The notes beneath the pieces are model-generated. The model saw only the letters and a program-made list of their open reading frames with translations. It was not told the origin of the DNA and did no database searches. 64,000 nt of DNA from VXYL01 sp965199945 (GTDB lineage: Bacteria > Pseudomonadota > Gammaproteobacteria > Pseudomonadales > Azotimanducaceae), in NCBI GenBank assembly GCA_965199945.1, contig OZ241354.1:1550001-1614000 (forward strand). The letters are read 5' to 3'. Of this stretch, positions 16,637 to 25,347 are shown piece after piece (within the stretch, counting starts at the first letter, position 1; every line of letters begins with the position of its first letter). Both the position numbers and the translations under genes were made by a program.

Positions 16637-16725
16637 GCGCAATCCTTCCTCCAACCGAACACTGACATTAGCACACATTCTGGGCCACACCGCGCCACGC
16701 TCGACGTCCTCGGCGGCATCCGCCG

Positions 16726-19104
16726 TCAACCCTTCCACGCTGAGGCCCAGAACTCCCGCACGGCGGCGCCGGCCGCCTTGGCCGGCAGGGTTCGCGGTTG
16801 CCAGCGGGCGGGGAAGAACGTCTTGTAGGCGGCTTGGGCGAAGCGCGGGTCCACCAGCAGGGCGACGCCGGGCCGGCTGCCTCGGGCGATGCGGCCCACG
16901 GCTTGGGCGGAGCGCGCCATCGCCGGCTGGCGGTAGGCGATTTCGTCGCCGTCCGCGAGGTCTGACGCGCTGTCGCTGGCGATCAAGTCGCGCTTCAAGG
17001 TGCGCGGGGGCAGCCCGGCGCCGACCACGACGACCGCCCGCAGGGCGTCGCTGTCGAAGTCCACGGATTCGGCGAAGACGCCGCCGGCGACCACGAGCCC
17101 CACGCGACGGGCATCGGGTTCGTTCAGGAAGCGGATGAAGTCCTCGCGCTCGGCCGGTTCCATGTCCGGCGCTTGGCGGCGCCACTCGACGTTCTCGCCG
17201 AAGAGCGCGGCGCATTCGTCGGCCGCGCAGGCCAAGTATTCGAAGGACGGGAACGCCACTAGGCAGTTGCCGGGGGTTGCTCGGCGCACGTCGTCGATCA
17301 GGGACGCAAGCGCCGGCAGGCTGCGGCGCCGCATGCGGTAGTAGGTGGGCACGTCCGGCACGACGAACAGTCCCAAACGGTCCTCGGACGATCCGGCCAC
17401 ATGCAGGGAGTCGGCGCAGTCCTCCTCGAAGCCGTGGAGACGCTGGAAGAGGCGCGGCGGCGTCAACGTGCCGGAGAGTCGAACCGTGCCGTGGAAGGGC
17501 GCCATCGTGTCGCGGATGTGCTCGCCCGGCAGCGTGCAGACCGCCTCGACCGCGAAGTCGCGCCTAGCCCCGCCTGCCAGGAAGCGGTACGCGCCGTCCT
17601 CGGCGCGTTCCACGGCGCGGAGAAAGCACAGCAGTTGCCACGACGCCTCGCTGGCGACGGCGTTGTCGGGCAGCCCAACGGGCGCGGTCGGCAGTGCTTG
17701 CGCGAAACGCGCAATGGCCCGCCGCAGCGCCGTCGGCGGCGGGATTTCCCTCGCGTCTTCAGCGTGTGGGGGCGTCTCCGGGTCCGTCAAGGCATTGCCC
17801 TGCTCGGCAGTCGCCTTGGCCTTCGCCAACGCGCCCAGCGCTCGGTCAATGGACTTGAGCCGCGGGCGCAGCGCCGCCATGCCCTCCTCCCGAAGCGCCG
17901 CCTTCACCAAGCGCCGCTCCAGTCGCGCGCTCAGCATGGCGCGCGTCCGTTCGCCAAGCTGGTGCGCTTCGTCGACGACGAGGCCGGCGCGCGCGCCCGG
18001 CAAGGGCGCCGCGGTCAGCCGCTTCAGCCGCACCACGGGATCGAAGACGTAGTTGTAGTCGCACACCACCACGTCCGCCCACGCCGCCGCCTCCAAGGAG
18101 AGCTCGAACGGACACACCTCAAAGCGCCGCGCCACCTGCTCCACGTCCTCGCGCCGGCACAGGCCACGGGCCAGCAGTTCGCGGCGCGCGGCAGGCGCTC
18201 GGTCGAAGTAGCCCCGGGAATAGCTGCACAACTCCGGATCGCAAGGCGTGCCTGGGTTGAAGCAGATCCGCTCCTTGGCGGTGACCGTCACGCTGGTCAG
18301 CGCCCTCCCCTCCGTGCCTACCCGCGCCAGCGCCTCCTGCGCCGCCTGCTGCCCGGTGCCGCGGGACGTCAGGAACACGAGCCGGTCGAGGACGCCCTCG
18401 CCCATCGCCTTCAGCGCCGGGAACATGCACGCCATCGTCTTGCCGGAACCCGTCGGCGCCTCCACCAGCCAGTCCGCGCCGTCGCGGAAACCGCGAAAGA
18501 CGCGCTTGGCCAATTGCCGCTGATGCGGATGGAAGCGGGCATACGGAAAGCGCAGCCGTCGCAGCTGCGCGTCGCGCTCCGCCAACCGCGCCGCAACGGC
18601 ATCCAGCCACGCGACGTAGAGGCTGCAAGTGGCCTCGAAGAACGCGATCAGCTCGGCCGCCTGCCAGCTCTCGTCGAAGATGCGCGGCGGCGCGGCGTCG
18701 TCGGGGTGCAGGTAGACGAGCCGCAGCCGCAGTTCGCGGGCGGCTTCGTCGCCGGCGGCTTCGTCGCCAAGCGCGAGCATGGCCGCGTAGAGCCGCAGCT
18801 GCGCCAAGTGGACGGCGCCAGCGTGACGGTGCAACGCCGCCACGTCGGCGCGCGTCGTCTTCACTTCCTCCACCAAGGCGGCGGCCGGATCCCAGCCGTC
18901 GATTCGGCCGGCCACTTGCAATGCGCCGAAGGCGACGGCCACGGGATGCTCGCGGCAGTACGTCTCGCCCCGGTCCTGCTGCCAGCGGCGCTGTCGGGCA
19001 ATGCCCTCCTCGGCCAGCGTCGTGGACTGGAACGGCGCATGCAGGTCGCCGCGCCGGTGGACGAACTCGGCCAATTCCTTGACGCTGGTTCGCAGCGGCG
19101 GCAT
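16726..19104 (-). CDS. XPD/DinG-like superfamily 2 DNA helicase with iron-sulfur cysteines
   Basis: 792 residues from the ATG at 19104, which overlaps the nuclease gene stop (ATGA). An N-terminal region of about 190 residues resembles a PD-(D/E)xK-type module (VEEVKTTRADVAAL). The helicase follows: EAPTGSGKTMACMFPAL (Walker A), a cluster of four Cys (CFNPGTPCDPELC, later CPFELS) that would hold a 4Fe-4S cluster, VVDEAHQLGERTR (DEAH box) and QAVGRIARGSRPGVALL (motif VI). XPD/DinG helicases unwind DNA 5' to 3' in repair. Pairing with a FAN1-like nuclease points to crosslink or branched-DNA repair. Confidence 0.9.
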   Translation of the reverse strand: MPPLRTSVKELAEFVHRRGDLHAPFQSTTLAEEGIARQRRWQQDRGETYCREHPVAVAFGALQVAGRIDGWDPAAALVEEVKTTRADVAALHRHAGAVHLAQLRLYAAMLALGDEAAGDEAARELRLRLVYLHPDDAAPPRIFDESWQAAELIAFFEATCSLYVAWLDAVAARLAERDAQLRRLRFPYARFHPHQRQLAKRVFRGFRDGADWLVEAPTGSGKTMACMFPALKAMGEGVLDRLVFLTSRGTGQQAAQEALARVGTEGRALTSVTVTAKERICFNPGTPCDPELCSYSRGYFDRAPAARRELLARGLCRREDVEQVARRFEVCPFELSLEAAAWADVVVCDYNYVFDPVVRLKRLTAAPLPGARAGLVVDEAHQLGERTRAMLSARLERRLVKAALREEGMAALRPRLKSIDRALGALAKAKATAEQGNALTDPETPPHAEDAREIPPPTALRRAIARFAQALPTAPVGLPDNAVASEASWQLLCFLRAVERAEDGAYRFLAGGARRDFAVEAVCTLPGEHIRDTMAPFHGTVRLSGTLTPPRLFQRLHGFEEDCADSLHVAGSSEDRLGLFVVPDVPTYYRMRRRSLPALASLIDDVRRATPGNCLVAFPSFEYLACAADECAALFGENVEWRRQAPDMEPAEREDFIRFLNEPDARRVGLVVAGGVFAESVDFDSDALRAVVVVGAGLPPRTLKRDLIASDSASDLADGDEIAYRQPAMARSAQAVGRIARGSRPGVALLVDPRFAQAAYKTFFPARWQPRTLPAKAAGAAVREFWASAWKG

Positions 19105-20777
19105 CACGCCCTTCGCAAGCGCAGCACGCGCACCGGCAGGCCGCGTTCGAGCAGCGCCTGGATCCACAGCCGCTGGTGGATTTGCAGCTGGTCGCCGGGC
19201 CCCTTGACCTCCACGAATTCGTAGCGGCCGGGCCCGTAGACCACCGTGAGGTCGGGAAAGCCGCTGCGCCGCGCCCTCAAGTCGGCGCGCGCGATGTCCA
19301 GCAGTGCGCGCAGATGCGCCTCCGGGATGGCCTCGATCACCGTCTGCGCGACGTCCGGCGTGAAGCGCCGCCAGTTGAACAGGCGATTGGCGATGCCGGC
19401 CTTGGCGCACACCCGTTCGAGCAGGCGCGGCTTCAAGGGCGCGGCCAGCGGGTCTGCGCAGACGCCGCTGCGGGAGGCGAAGAAATCGGGCCAGAAGAGG
19501 TCCAGCGGGCCGGTCTGGAAGGCGTTGACGAACGCGCCTGCCACCGGCGCGAAGATCCAATCCCAGTAGGCGAGCGCGAAGACCGCCATCGGCAGGTCGT
19601 TCTCCAAGTGCCAGCCGACGCCGCCCTCGGCGGCGATCGAATCAAGGGCATGGCGCTCGGGCGACGTTGCGGCACCGACGCGATCGCCGTTGGCCACCCT
19701 CGGCAGCCAAGGCCGCTCCACCACGGGCAGCGGCGGACGGCGCGACGAACGCTTGAAGCGCTCCGCGAAATCGCGCTCGAGTGCGGTCTGCGGCGAGGCG
19801 AGGATCTCCCCGCGCAAGCCTTCGACGCCGTGCCGGTCGCCCAGCCGCTGCAGGATGCGCATGCGCCGCTCCCGCGCCGGCGCCAGCGTCGAGCGCCGGT
19901 AGCAGGCGAGCGCGTGGTCGAAGTCGCCGGCGCGTTCCAGCTTGCGGGCCAAGCCGTTCAGCACCCGGCTGCGCCGGCGTTCCAGCAAGCGGTTCTCGTG
20001 CGGCGCCCAGAGTTCCCCCAGCAAGCGCGGCGCTTCGCGCCGACAGACGGCCAAGGTCGGGGCGCGTCCGAGTTCGGCAACCTCGTCGCCCAATTCCAAG
20101 AGCCGGAGGCAGCACTCCAGCGCTTCGCGGTCGGCGAATTGCCGCGTTGCGCGGCAGAGCGGAACGGCCTCGAAGCGGAACACGCCAAGGTCGCGCAGCA
20201 CGAACGTGGTGAGACTCTGCTGGCGGTCGCCGAAGAAGAGCAGCTGGTACAGCGAGAGATGGCCCGGCTCGCCCAGCCGCAACCAGCGGCAATGCCGGCG
20301 CACGCGCCAACGGCAAACGCGCTCGGAAACGCGCGCCGCGATGCTGGCGATTCGCTCCGCCTTGGTTCCCCCGCCGCCGGCTTCCCAGAACACGCGCCCA
20401 AGCTCGGCCACCGTCAGCAACCCGAGCAGGGCCGGCGCGGAAACGGCCGGACAACGCTCGACCAGTCCGCGCGCCGCAAGCTCCGCCAAGGGCGCCTCGA
20501 CGTCGCCCACCTCCGCGTAGTCGAGATGGTCTTCCCGAATCAGCGCGCGCCGACCGACCAGACGCGCGAAGAGGCGCTGGCTCGGCTCGCTTGCCGCGCG
20601 CAGCTTCAAGCCGAACGCGCGCTCCGCGTCGTTGAGAATGTCGCCGTAGCGTTCGAGTACGGCGTCGACCACGACGAGCAGATTCTCGGCGTAGTAGTTC
20701 GCCGGCGGCGGTGCGCGGGGATGCAGCCGCACGACCGGCGCGGCGCAAGCCGCGGCGTTTCTAGCGAGCTCGGACAA
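19104..20777 (-). CDS. FAN1-like VRR-NUC domain nuclease
   Basis: 557 residues with a TTG start at 20777. Residues 24-50 (YYAENLLVVVDAVLERYGDIL) resemble the FAN1 N-terminal helix, the middle is helical with tetratricopeptide-like repeats, and the C-terminus is a VRR-NUC domain: RRSGFPDLTVVYG, then RYEFVEVKGPGDQLQIHQ, giving the PD-ExK catalytic set Asp, Glu, Lys. FAN1 relatives cut branched and interstrand-crosslinked DNA. The gene overlaps the helicase gene by a single ATGA, so both are made together. A TGTAC-N4-GTACA palindrome lies 44-57 bp upstream. Confidence 0.88.
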   Translation of the reverse strand: MSELARNAAACAAPVVRLHPRAPPPANYYAENLLVVVDAVLERYGDILNDAERAFGLKLRAASEPSQRLFARLVGRRALIREDHLDYAEVGDVEAPLAELAARGLVERCPAVSAPALLGLLTVAELGRVFWEAGGGGTKAERIASIAARVSERVCRWRVRRHCRWLRLGEPGHLSLYQLLFFGDRQQSLTTFVLRDLGVFRFEAVPLCRATRQFADREALECCLRLLELGDEVAELGRAPTLAVCRREAPRLLGELWAPHENRLLERRRSRVLNGLARKLERAGDFDHALACYRRSTLAPARERRMRILQRLGDRHGVEGLRGEILASPQTALERDFAERFKRSSRRPPLPVVERPWLPRVANGDRVGAATSPERHALDSIAAEGGVGWHLENDLPMAVFALAYWDWIFAPVAGAFVNAFQTGPLDLFWPDFFASRSGVCADPLAAPLKPRLLERVCAKAGIANRLFNWRRFTPDVAQTVIEAIPEAHLRALLDIARADLRARRSGFPDLTVVYGPGRYEFVEVKGPGDQLQIHQRLWIQALLERGLPVRVLRLRRA

Positions 20778-20820
20778 CGTCGTCTCGACTCAAGTTGCGT
20801 TCGGCCATCGTACCGCAAGC

Positions 20821-20834
20821 TGTACATGCGTACA
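20821..20834. promoter_or_regulatory. Palindromic operator candidate upstream of the nuclease-helicase operon
   Basis: TGTAC-ATGC-GTACA is a perfect 5-bp inverted repeat with a 4-bp spacer, 44-57 bp before the nuclease start. The half-site resembles LexA-type boxes of some bacteria (GTAC or GAAC half-sites), and the operon it precedes encodes repair enzymes. No promoter could be aligned with confidence and no LexA gene is in the window. Confidence 0.35.
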
Positions 20835-20979
20835 CGAACAATCAGAGGCGGCACGCAGAGAGCCTTGCCATCGGCGCAAGTACCTCAGTTGGTCGCCGCT
20901 CAACGCGGCGATGGCGCGTCAAGGCCGGTTGGCAGACGTCGCGCCGTGTTCGCGATGCAATCCCCGGTAGCATCCGCCG

Positions 20980-21987
20980 ATGGACCCGATCAGCCAAGGC
21001 ACCATTGGCGCCGTCCTTCCCCAGGCGCTGGCGACGCCCGAGAAGCTGCGGGCGGCGGCGTTTGCCGGGTGCGTGGCGGGTCTGGCGCCGGATCTCGACG
21101 TCTTCATCAACTCGTCCGTCGATACGCTGCTGTTTCTGGAGTTCCATCGCCAGTTCACCCATGCGCTGGTCTTCATTCCCATCGGCGCCGGCATCGTCGC
21201 GCTGCTGCTGGCGTGGCCACTGCGCCGTTGGCTGACCTTGCGCGAGTGCTATCTGGCCTGCCTGCTGGCCTACGCGACCCACGGCGCGCTCGACGCCTGC
21301 ACGTCCTACGGCACACAGTTGTTCTGGCCGTTTTCGTCGCACCGCGTGGCATGGAACAACATCTCGGTGGTCGATCCGCTGTTCACGCTGCCGCTCTTGG
21401 GCGCGGTCGTTGCCGCCGCCGTCACGCGACGCCGCTGGCTGGCGCTCGTTGGCATCGCGTGGGCCGCCTGCTATCTGCTCTTCGGCGTTGTGCAGAACCA
21501 GCGGGCGGAAGCCGCAGGCCGGCTGCTGGCGGAACAGCGCGGCCATGTGCCCGAGCGCCTGACGGCGAAGGCGGGGTTCGCCAATCTGCTGGTGTGGAAG
21601 GTGGTCTACGAACACGACGGACGCTACTACGTCGATGCGATTCGCACGGGTGCGGCGAGCGCGGTCTGCGAAGGCGCGAGCGTGGCGGCGCTCGACCTCC
21701 GGCGCGACCTGCCGTGGCTGGACGCAGACTCCCAGCAGGCCCGCGACGTCGAACGCTTCCGCTGGTTCTCGGACGGCTACGTGGCGCTGCATCCGCAGCA
21801 GGCGAATCACGTCATCGACATCCGCTATTCGGTGGTGCCGAACCAGATCGTGCCGCTGTGGGGCATCCAGCTCGATCCCGTCGCCGATGCCGAAACCCAC
21901 GCGCGCTTCGTCGCCGACCGCCGAGGGCGCGCCGAACAAGGCCCGGCCTACGCCGCCTTGCTGACGGGCGAAGGCTGCAACGGGTAG
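20980..21987 (+). CDS. Metal-dependent hydrolase, YdjM/DUF457-like inner-membrane protein
   Basis: 335 residues. The N-terminus MDPISQGTIGAVLPQALA, then GLAPDLDVFINSS and FHRQFTHALVFIPIGAGI carry the conserved Asp and His of the YdjM/YbcI family (H-x2-THS/A). Four membrane helices fill residues 60-180, and a periplasmic or cytoplasmic C-terminal half follows. In Escherichia coli ydjM is an SOS gene, but the biochemical reaction is unproven. It is transcribed away from the nuclease-helicase operon across a 200-bp gap, so a shared control region is possible. Confidence 0.82.
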   Translation: MDPISQGTIGAVLPQALATPEKLRAAAFAGCVAGLAPDLDVFINSSVDTLLFLEFHRQFTHALVFIPIGAGIVALLLAWPLRRWLTLRECYLACLLAYATHGALDACTSYGTQLFWPFSSHRVAWNNISVVDPLFTLPLLGAVVAAAVTRRRWLALVGIAWAACYLLFGVVQNQRAEAAGRLLAEQRGHVPERLTAKAGFANLLVWKVVYEHDGRYYVDAIRTGAASAVCEGASVAALDLRRDLPWLDADSQQARDVERFRWFSDGYVALHPQQANHVIDIRYSVVPNQIVPLWGIQLDPVADAETHARFVADRRGRAEQGPAYAALLTGEGCNG

Positions 21988-22030
21988 CATCCCCACAACG
22001 AACCGCCCTGACCGCCCAAGGAGACCACCA

Positions 22031-22858
22031 GTGAAAGTCGGCATCTCGCTGCCCGTTCGAGAATTGAAAGACGACCTCGGCGCCATCCGGGAGTTCGCGC
22101 AGATGGCGGACGACGTCGGCTACACGCACTTGCGCGTGCCGGATCAAGTGCTGCGCCCGAAGAGCGGGCACCTGCACGAGCCGCTGATGATCCTCGCCTA
22201 CGTCGCCGCGGTGACGCAGCGCATCGAACTCGTGCCCTCGGTCGTCATCGCCCCGGCGCGGCAGACCGCGCTGCTCGCCAAGCAGTTGGCGACCTTGGAA
22301 CGGATGTCGGGCGGGCGCGTCCGCCTCGGCATCGGCGTCGGCGGCAGCACCGCCGAATACCAGGCCCTCGGCGAGGACTTCCACACCCGGGGCGTGCGCT
22401 GCGAAGAGCAGATCGACCTCCTGCGCCGCTTGTGGGGCGAATCCGAGGTGAATTTCGAGGGCCGCTGGGACACCGTGCAGGGGGCTGGCATCGATCCCCT
22501 GCCGGCGCAGCAGATTCCGATCTGGATCGGCGCCGCGGGAATGCCCGTGCCACGCATCCGCAAACGCATCGGCCGCCAAGCGGACGGCTGGTTCGTGCTG
22601 TGCAGTCCGGAGCAGTTCGACGGTTTGAAGAGCGACATCGACAGCACGGCCCGAGCCGCTGATCGAGACCCGGCAAGCATCGGCATGGAAGCCGGGGTCG
22701 CCGTGGTCGGCCCGCGCCAAGGGGAATGGAAGACGCGGGTGGCCGGCTGGCGCGACAAGGGCTTGACCCACCTGTGCCTGCGCACCCTCGGCGGCGGCCT
22801 CGACGCCGACGCGCACTTGGCAACGGCGCGGCAGGCGTTCGCAGAACTGCCGAGCTAG
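22031..22858 (+). CDS. LLM-class (luciferase-like) F420- or FMN-dependent oxidoreductase
   Basis: 275 residues from a GTG at 22031 with AAGGAG eight bases upstream. The TIM-barrel pattern is clear: MKVGISLPVRE, DDVGYTHLRVPDQV, TQRIELVPSVVIAPARQTALLAKQ, GGRVRLGIGVGG, RCEEQIDLLRRLW, IPIWIGAAG and GRQADGWFVL. This matches the F420-dependent LLM branch (TIGR03619-like), which oxidises alcohols or reduces enones in actinobacteria and many uncultured proteobacteria. The cofactor cannot be fixed from sequence. It stands alone between the membrane hydrolase and the convergent selenoprotein gene. Confidence 0.88.
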   Translation: MKVGISLPVRELKDDLGAIREFAQMADDVGYTHLRVPDQVLRPKSGHLHEPLMILAYVAAVTQRIELVPSVVIAPARQTALLAKQLATLERMSGGRVRLGIGVGGSTAEYQALGEDFHTRGVRCEEQIDLLRRLWGESEVNFEGRWDTVQGAGIDPLPAQQIPIWIGAAGMPVPRIRKRIGRQADGWFVLCSPEQFDGLKSDIDSTARAADRDPASIGMEAGVAVVGPRQGEWKTRVAGWRDKGLTHLCLRTLGGGLDADAHLATARQAFAELPS

Positions 22859-22898
22859 ACGGCGAGCCGAGCGCTCAGTCGTCCTTGTTGCCCCTGCC

Positions 22899-23963
22899 CT
22901 ACCCCGCCGCAGCGCTCCACTTGCTGGCCGGCGCGAAGGCGTCGATGCCGATTTGCGGGCGCAGGTCGACTGACGCTTCGTCCGTGCTGGCGTCCAAGCG
23001 GATGCCGATGGCGTCGGCCACGCGGGTGATGCCGTTGAAGCCGGCGGCGACGAGGATGGCGTCGCTGGTCTCCTGAGCGCCGAGGCGCTCTTTGCCTTCC
23101 TCGCGCAATTCCGCCACCGCGTCCCACTGCCAGCGCGCCACGGCACCTGCCAAATCCAATAGGAAGGCACCGTGGGGAACGCCGCCGTCGCCTTCGGAAC
23201 GTCCGGTCACCACGCCCAAGTCCGCCGCTTGTCCCGATTTCGTGCTGCTCTCACGGAGCGCCACCACATGGGACGTTGTTCAGTAGAAGCACTCGTTGAC
23301 GGCGGAGACCTTCGAGGCGACCAGCTCCACTTGCCGCCGGCCGATGGCGAAGCGGGCGTTCGGGCGCATGAAGTAGGACGTGCCGAAGGCGCCGAAGAAG
23401 AGCGCGCTTGCCGTCGGCACCAAGCCGAGCGAACGCAGGATGTTGGCATGGCCTTCGCGGGCGATGGGCACCCATGCGCCGCCATCCACCACGTCTTCGG
23501 ACGCCTCGAAGGTCGGCTCGCCCGACGCCGGCGGCGGCAGTTCCGGCAGTTCCAAGCCGACGCCTTGGGCGAAGGTGTCCACGACGACGGAGCTCGCCAC
23601 CAAGCTGGCCAGTTCAACGTAGGCTTCGGTTTGCAGCCCCATGTCCATCAGGTTGTCGAACCAGCGCCTGCTCAACCGCCCGGAATCGTTGCGGATGCCA
23701 TGCACGGCCTCGACAGCCACCAGCGGCGTTTCCGCGCTGTATGCCGTGTGTTCGCCTTGCACGGCGTCCGGTGAGAGCGCTTCCGCCTTCGCCTTGCAGA
23801 GCGCGCAGTCCGGCGCGGCGCGGGTCTCGCGCACCAGCGCCAAGCGGTCCGCGCCGCTCCACCACGCGCCGGGCTGCGCAAGCGCCTTGTACGTCGCATG
23901 ATGGGCAGCGGCGGTCGCCTCCGCTACCGGCAGGGCCGCTGCGGCGTAGTTGACGGCGCCCAT
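22899..23963 (-). CDS. Alkylhydroperoxidase-related selenoprotein (in-frame UGA read as selenocysteine)
   Basis: Two same-frame ORFs are separated by only one TGA at 23282-23280. Read as Sec, they give a 354-residue AhpD-like protein whose active site is NECFYU-TTSH: Cys225-x-x-Sec228-x3-His232, the exact CxxCxxxH spacing of AhpD-family peroxidases with Sec replacing the second Cys. A second redox pair, PDCALCK (Cys53, Cys56), lies in the N-terminal half. Coding resumes after the TGA with no frame change and in the right family register. A hairpin placed like a bacterial SECIS follows the TGA. The start lies 1 bp past the stop of a glutathione transferase gene, so both are probably co-transcribed. 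Likely a thiol-dependent peroxidase. Confidence 0.82.
23241..23265 (-). promoter_or_regulatory. Predicted bacterial SECIS hairpin
   Basis: In the mRNA, the stem GCTC (23259-23256) pairs with GAGC (23250-23247) around a five-base apical loop CGTGA, and it extends through C-G, G-C, U-A and G-C pairs with two single-base bulges. The loop begins 24 nt after the UGA and has G at its second position. Known bacterial SECIS elements place a 3-14 nt loop, with a G in its first two bases, about 16-37 nt from the UGA; this one fits. SelB would bind here. Confidence 0.65.
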
Positions 23964-23964
23964 T

Positions 23965-24729
23965 TTAGGACGCCGCCCGTGCCGCGGCTTCCCGCGCCGC
24001 CCGCACCTTGTCGTTGGTCTGGTTGAACAGGAGCGCGCGCCGCGCTTTCTCCTCTTCGTCGGTGAGCTTGCGGCTGCCCAGTTCCTCGCCGATGCGCCGC
24101 CCTTTGTCCACGGCCGGCCGCCCGCCGACTTGGTAGACCCAGCGCTTCACGTTCGGGAACTTCTCCCAGGCTTGATCGTCCACGACACGGCGCAACAGGA
24201 ACGCCCAGGGCCAGGTGATGATGTCGGCAATGGTGTATTCGTCGCCGGCAAGGTACTCGTTCACGGCGAAGTGCGCGTCCATCACGCCGCACAGCCGATC
24301 CACTTCGCCCACGAAGCGCTTGGTGCCGTATTCCAGCTGCTTGGGATCGTCGGTGAGGTTCTTGCCGTAGTTCTTGAAATGGTTGGCGTTGCCCATCATC
24401 GGGCCGAGGTTGGCCATCTGCCAATGCACCCACTGCAATGCGCGGTAGCGTTCCCGGGGCCCCTTGGGCAGGAACTTGCCGGTCTTCTCCGCCAGATACT
24501 CCAGAATCGCGCCCGACTCGAAGAGCGCCAGCGGTTCGCCGCCGCCCAGGGGCTCGTGATCGACGATGGCCGGCATCCGGTTGTTCGGCGAGATGCGCAG
24601 GAACTCCGGCTTGAACTGGTCGCCGCCGCCAATGTCCACCGGCACGATGCGGTAGTCGAGACCGCACTCTTCCAGCATGATGGAGAGTTTCCAGCCGTTC
24701 GGCGTGGGCCAATAGTGGGCGTCGATCAT
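23965..24729 (-). CDS. Glutathione S-transferase, YfcG/Ure2-like (Nu class)
   Basis: 254 residues from the ATG at 24729 with AAGGAG ten bases upstream. The N-terminus has the Nu-class signature TPNGWKLSIMLEECG, then GGGDQFKPEFLRISPNNRMPAIVD and LFESGAILEYLAEKTGKFLP. The helical domain carries WVHWQMANLGPMMGNANHF and EYLAGDEYTIADIITWPW. YfcG-type enzymes have disulfide-bond reductase activity toward small disulfides using two glutathiones. The gene ends 1 bp before the alkylhydroperoxidase-related selenoprotein, which would fit a shared role in peroxide and thiol redox balance. Confidence 0.92.
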   Translation of the reverse strand: MIDAHYWPTPNGWKLSIMLEECGLDYRIVPVDIGGGDQFKPEFLRISPNNRMPAIVDHEPLGGGEPLALFESGAILEYLAEKTGKFLPKGPRERYRALQWVHWQMANLGPMMGNANHFKNYGKNLTDDPKQLEYGTKRFVGEVDRLCGVMDAHFAVNEYLAGDEYTIADIITWPWAFLLRRVVDDQAWEKFPNVKRWVYQVGGRPAVDKGRRIGEELGSRKLTDEEEKARRALLFNQTNDKVRAAREAAARAAS

Positions 24730-24876
24730 CGCGCAAGCTCCTTGAGGGCAAGCGGCTACTCTACCGCAAGTGGCGGCGCCGAGAGGAATCCGCCACAGCC
24801 GCAGGGCAGGCCACTCGGCCGGCGATGGGGCGATGGTAGGATGCCCAGCGGTCTGCCGGGCAGGAGATTGGCGAGC

Positions 24877-25347
24877 GTGAACGGAGCGGACACGCGGATT
24901 GACGCGGACGAAGGCGCATCTGCGGCCACGCAACCAGCGCAATCCTATCTGCGGCTGCAGGACTACAGCGACGCCGTGGCCGAGGGGTGGAAGCGGGCGG
25001 ACATCTACCGTGCGGTCATCCACGAACTGCCAAGGCTCTTCCACAGCCTCGGCCCAGCAGCGCAGCGCCAGGCCATCGCCAATGCGCCCACCCTGACCGG
25101 CACCCGGTGGGACGCGCTGATCGCGGCAACCGTCGAGCATGTGGCCAGGCTGCACGGCCAAGCCATTCCAGCCTGGGTGGAAGAACCCGAGCGCTTTCTG
25201 GACGAGCCGTGGGTCGTCGCCACCCTGCCCCTCATCCGCTACGAGTCCCTCGCCTTCGCCCCAGGCGCATTCATTCGCCACGGTGCGCTGCCGGACCCGC
25301 GCGATCTCGACGCCCGTGGCGGGGAGCGCCATGCCTGGGCGCCTTGA
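24877..25347 (+). CDS. Helical protein, probable partner of the downstream nucleotidyltransferase
   Basis: About 156 residues from a GTG at 24877 with CAGGAG about ten bases upstream. The sequence is mostly helical, with YLRLQDYSDAVAEGWKRADIYRAVIHELPRL near the start and a Trp-rich end, WVEEPERFLDEPWVVATLPLIRYES. I do not recognise a family. It overlaps the following DUF6036-like gene by 17 bp, the arrangement of an antitoxin-toxin pair in AbiE-like systems, so an antitoxin role is the leading guess. It starts the defence region that continues into hsdM. Confidence 0.55.
   Translation: MNGADTRIDADEGASAATQPAQSYLRLQDYSDAVAEGWKRADIYRAVIHELPRLFHSLGPAAQRQAIANAPTLTGTRWDALIAATVEHVARLHGQAIPAWVEEPERFLDEPWVVATLPLIRYESLAFAPGAFIRHGALPDPRDLDARGGERHAWAP

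Noticed and set aside
20821..20834. Calling the palindrome a proven LexA box
   Set aside because: It matches no single published consensus exactly, and the genome's lexA and other targets are not visible; kept only as an operator candidate.
22899..23963. Interpretation of the TGA as a frameshift or nonsense pseudogene
   Set aside because: The frame does not change, both flanks remain family-like, the TGA replaces the exact redox Cys and a SECIS-like hairpin follows; selenocysteine is the better reading.
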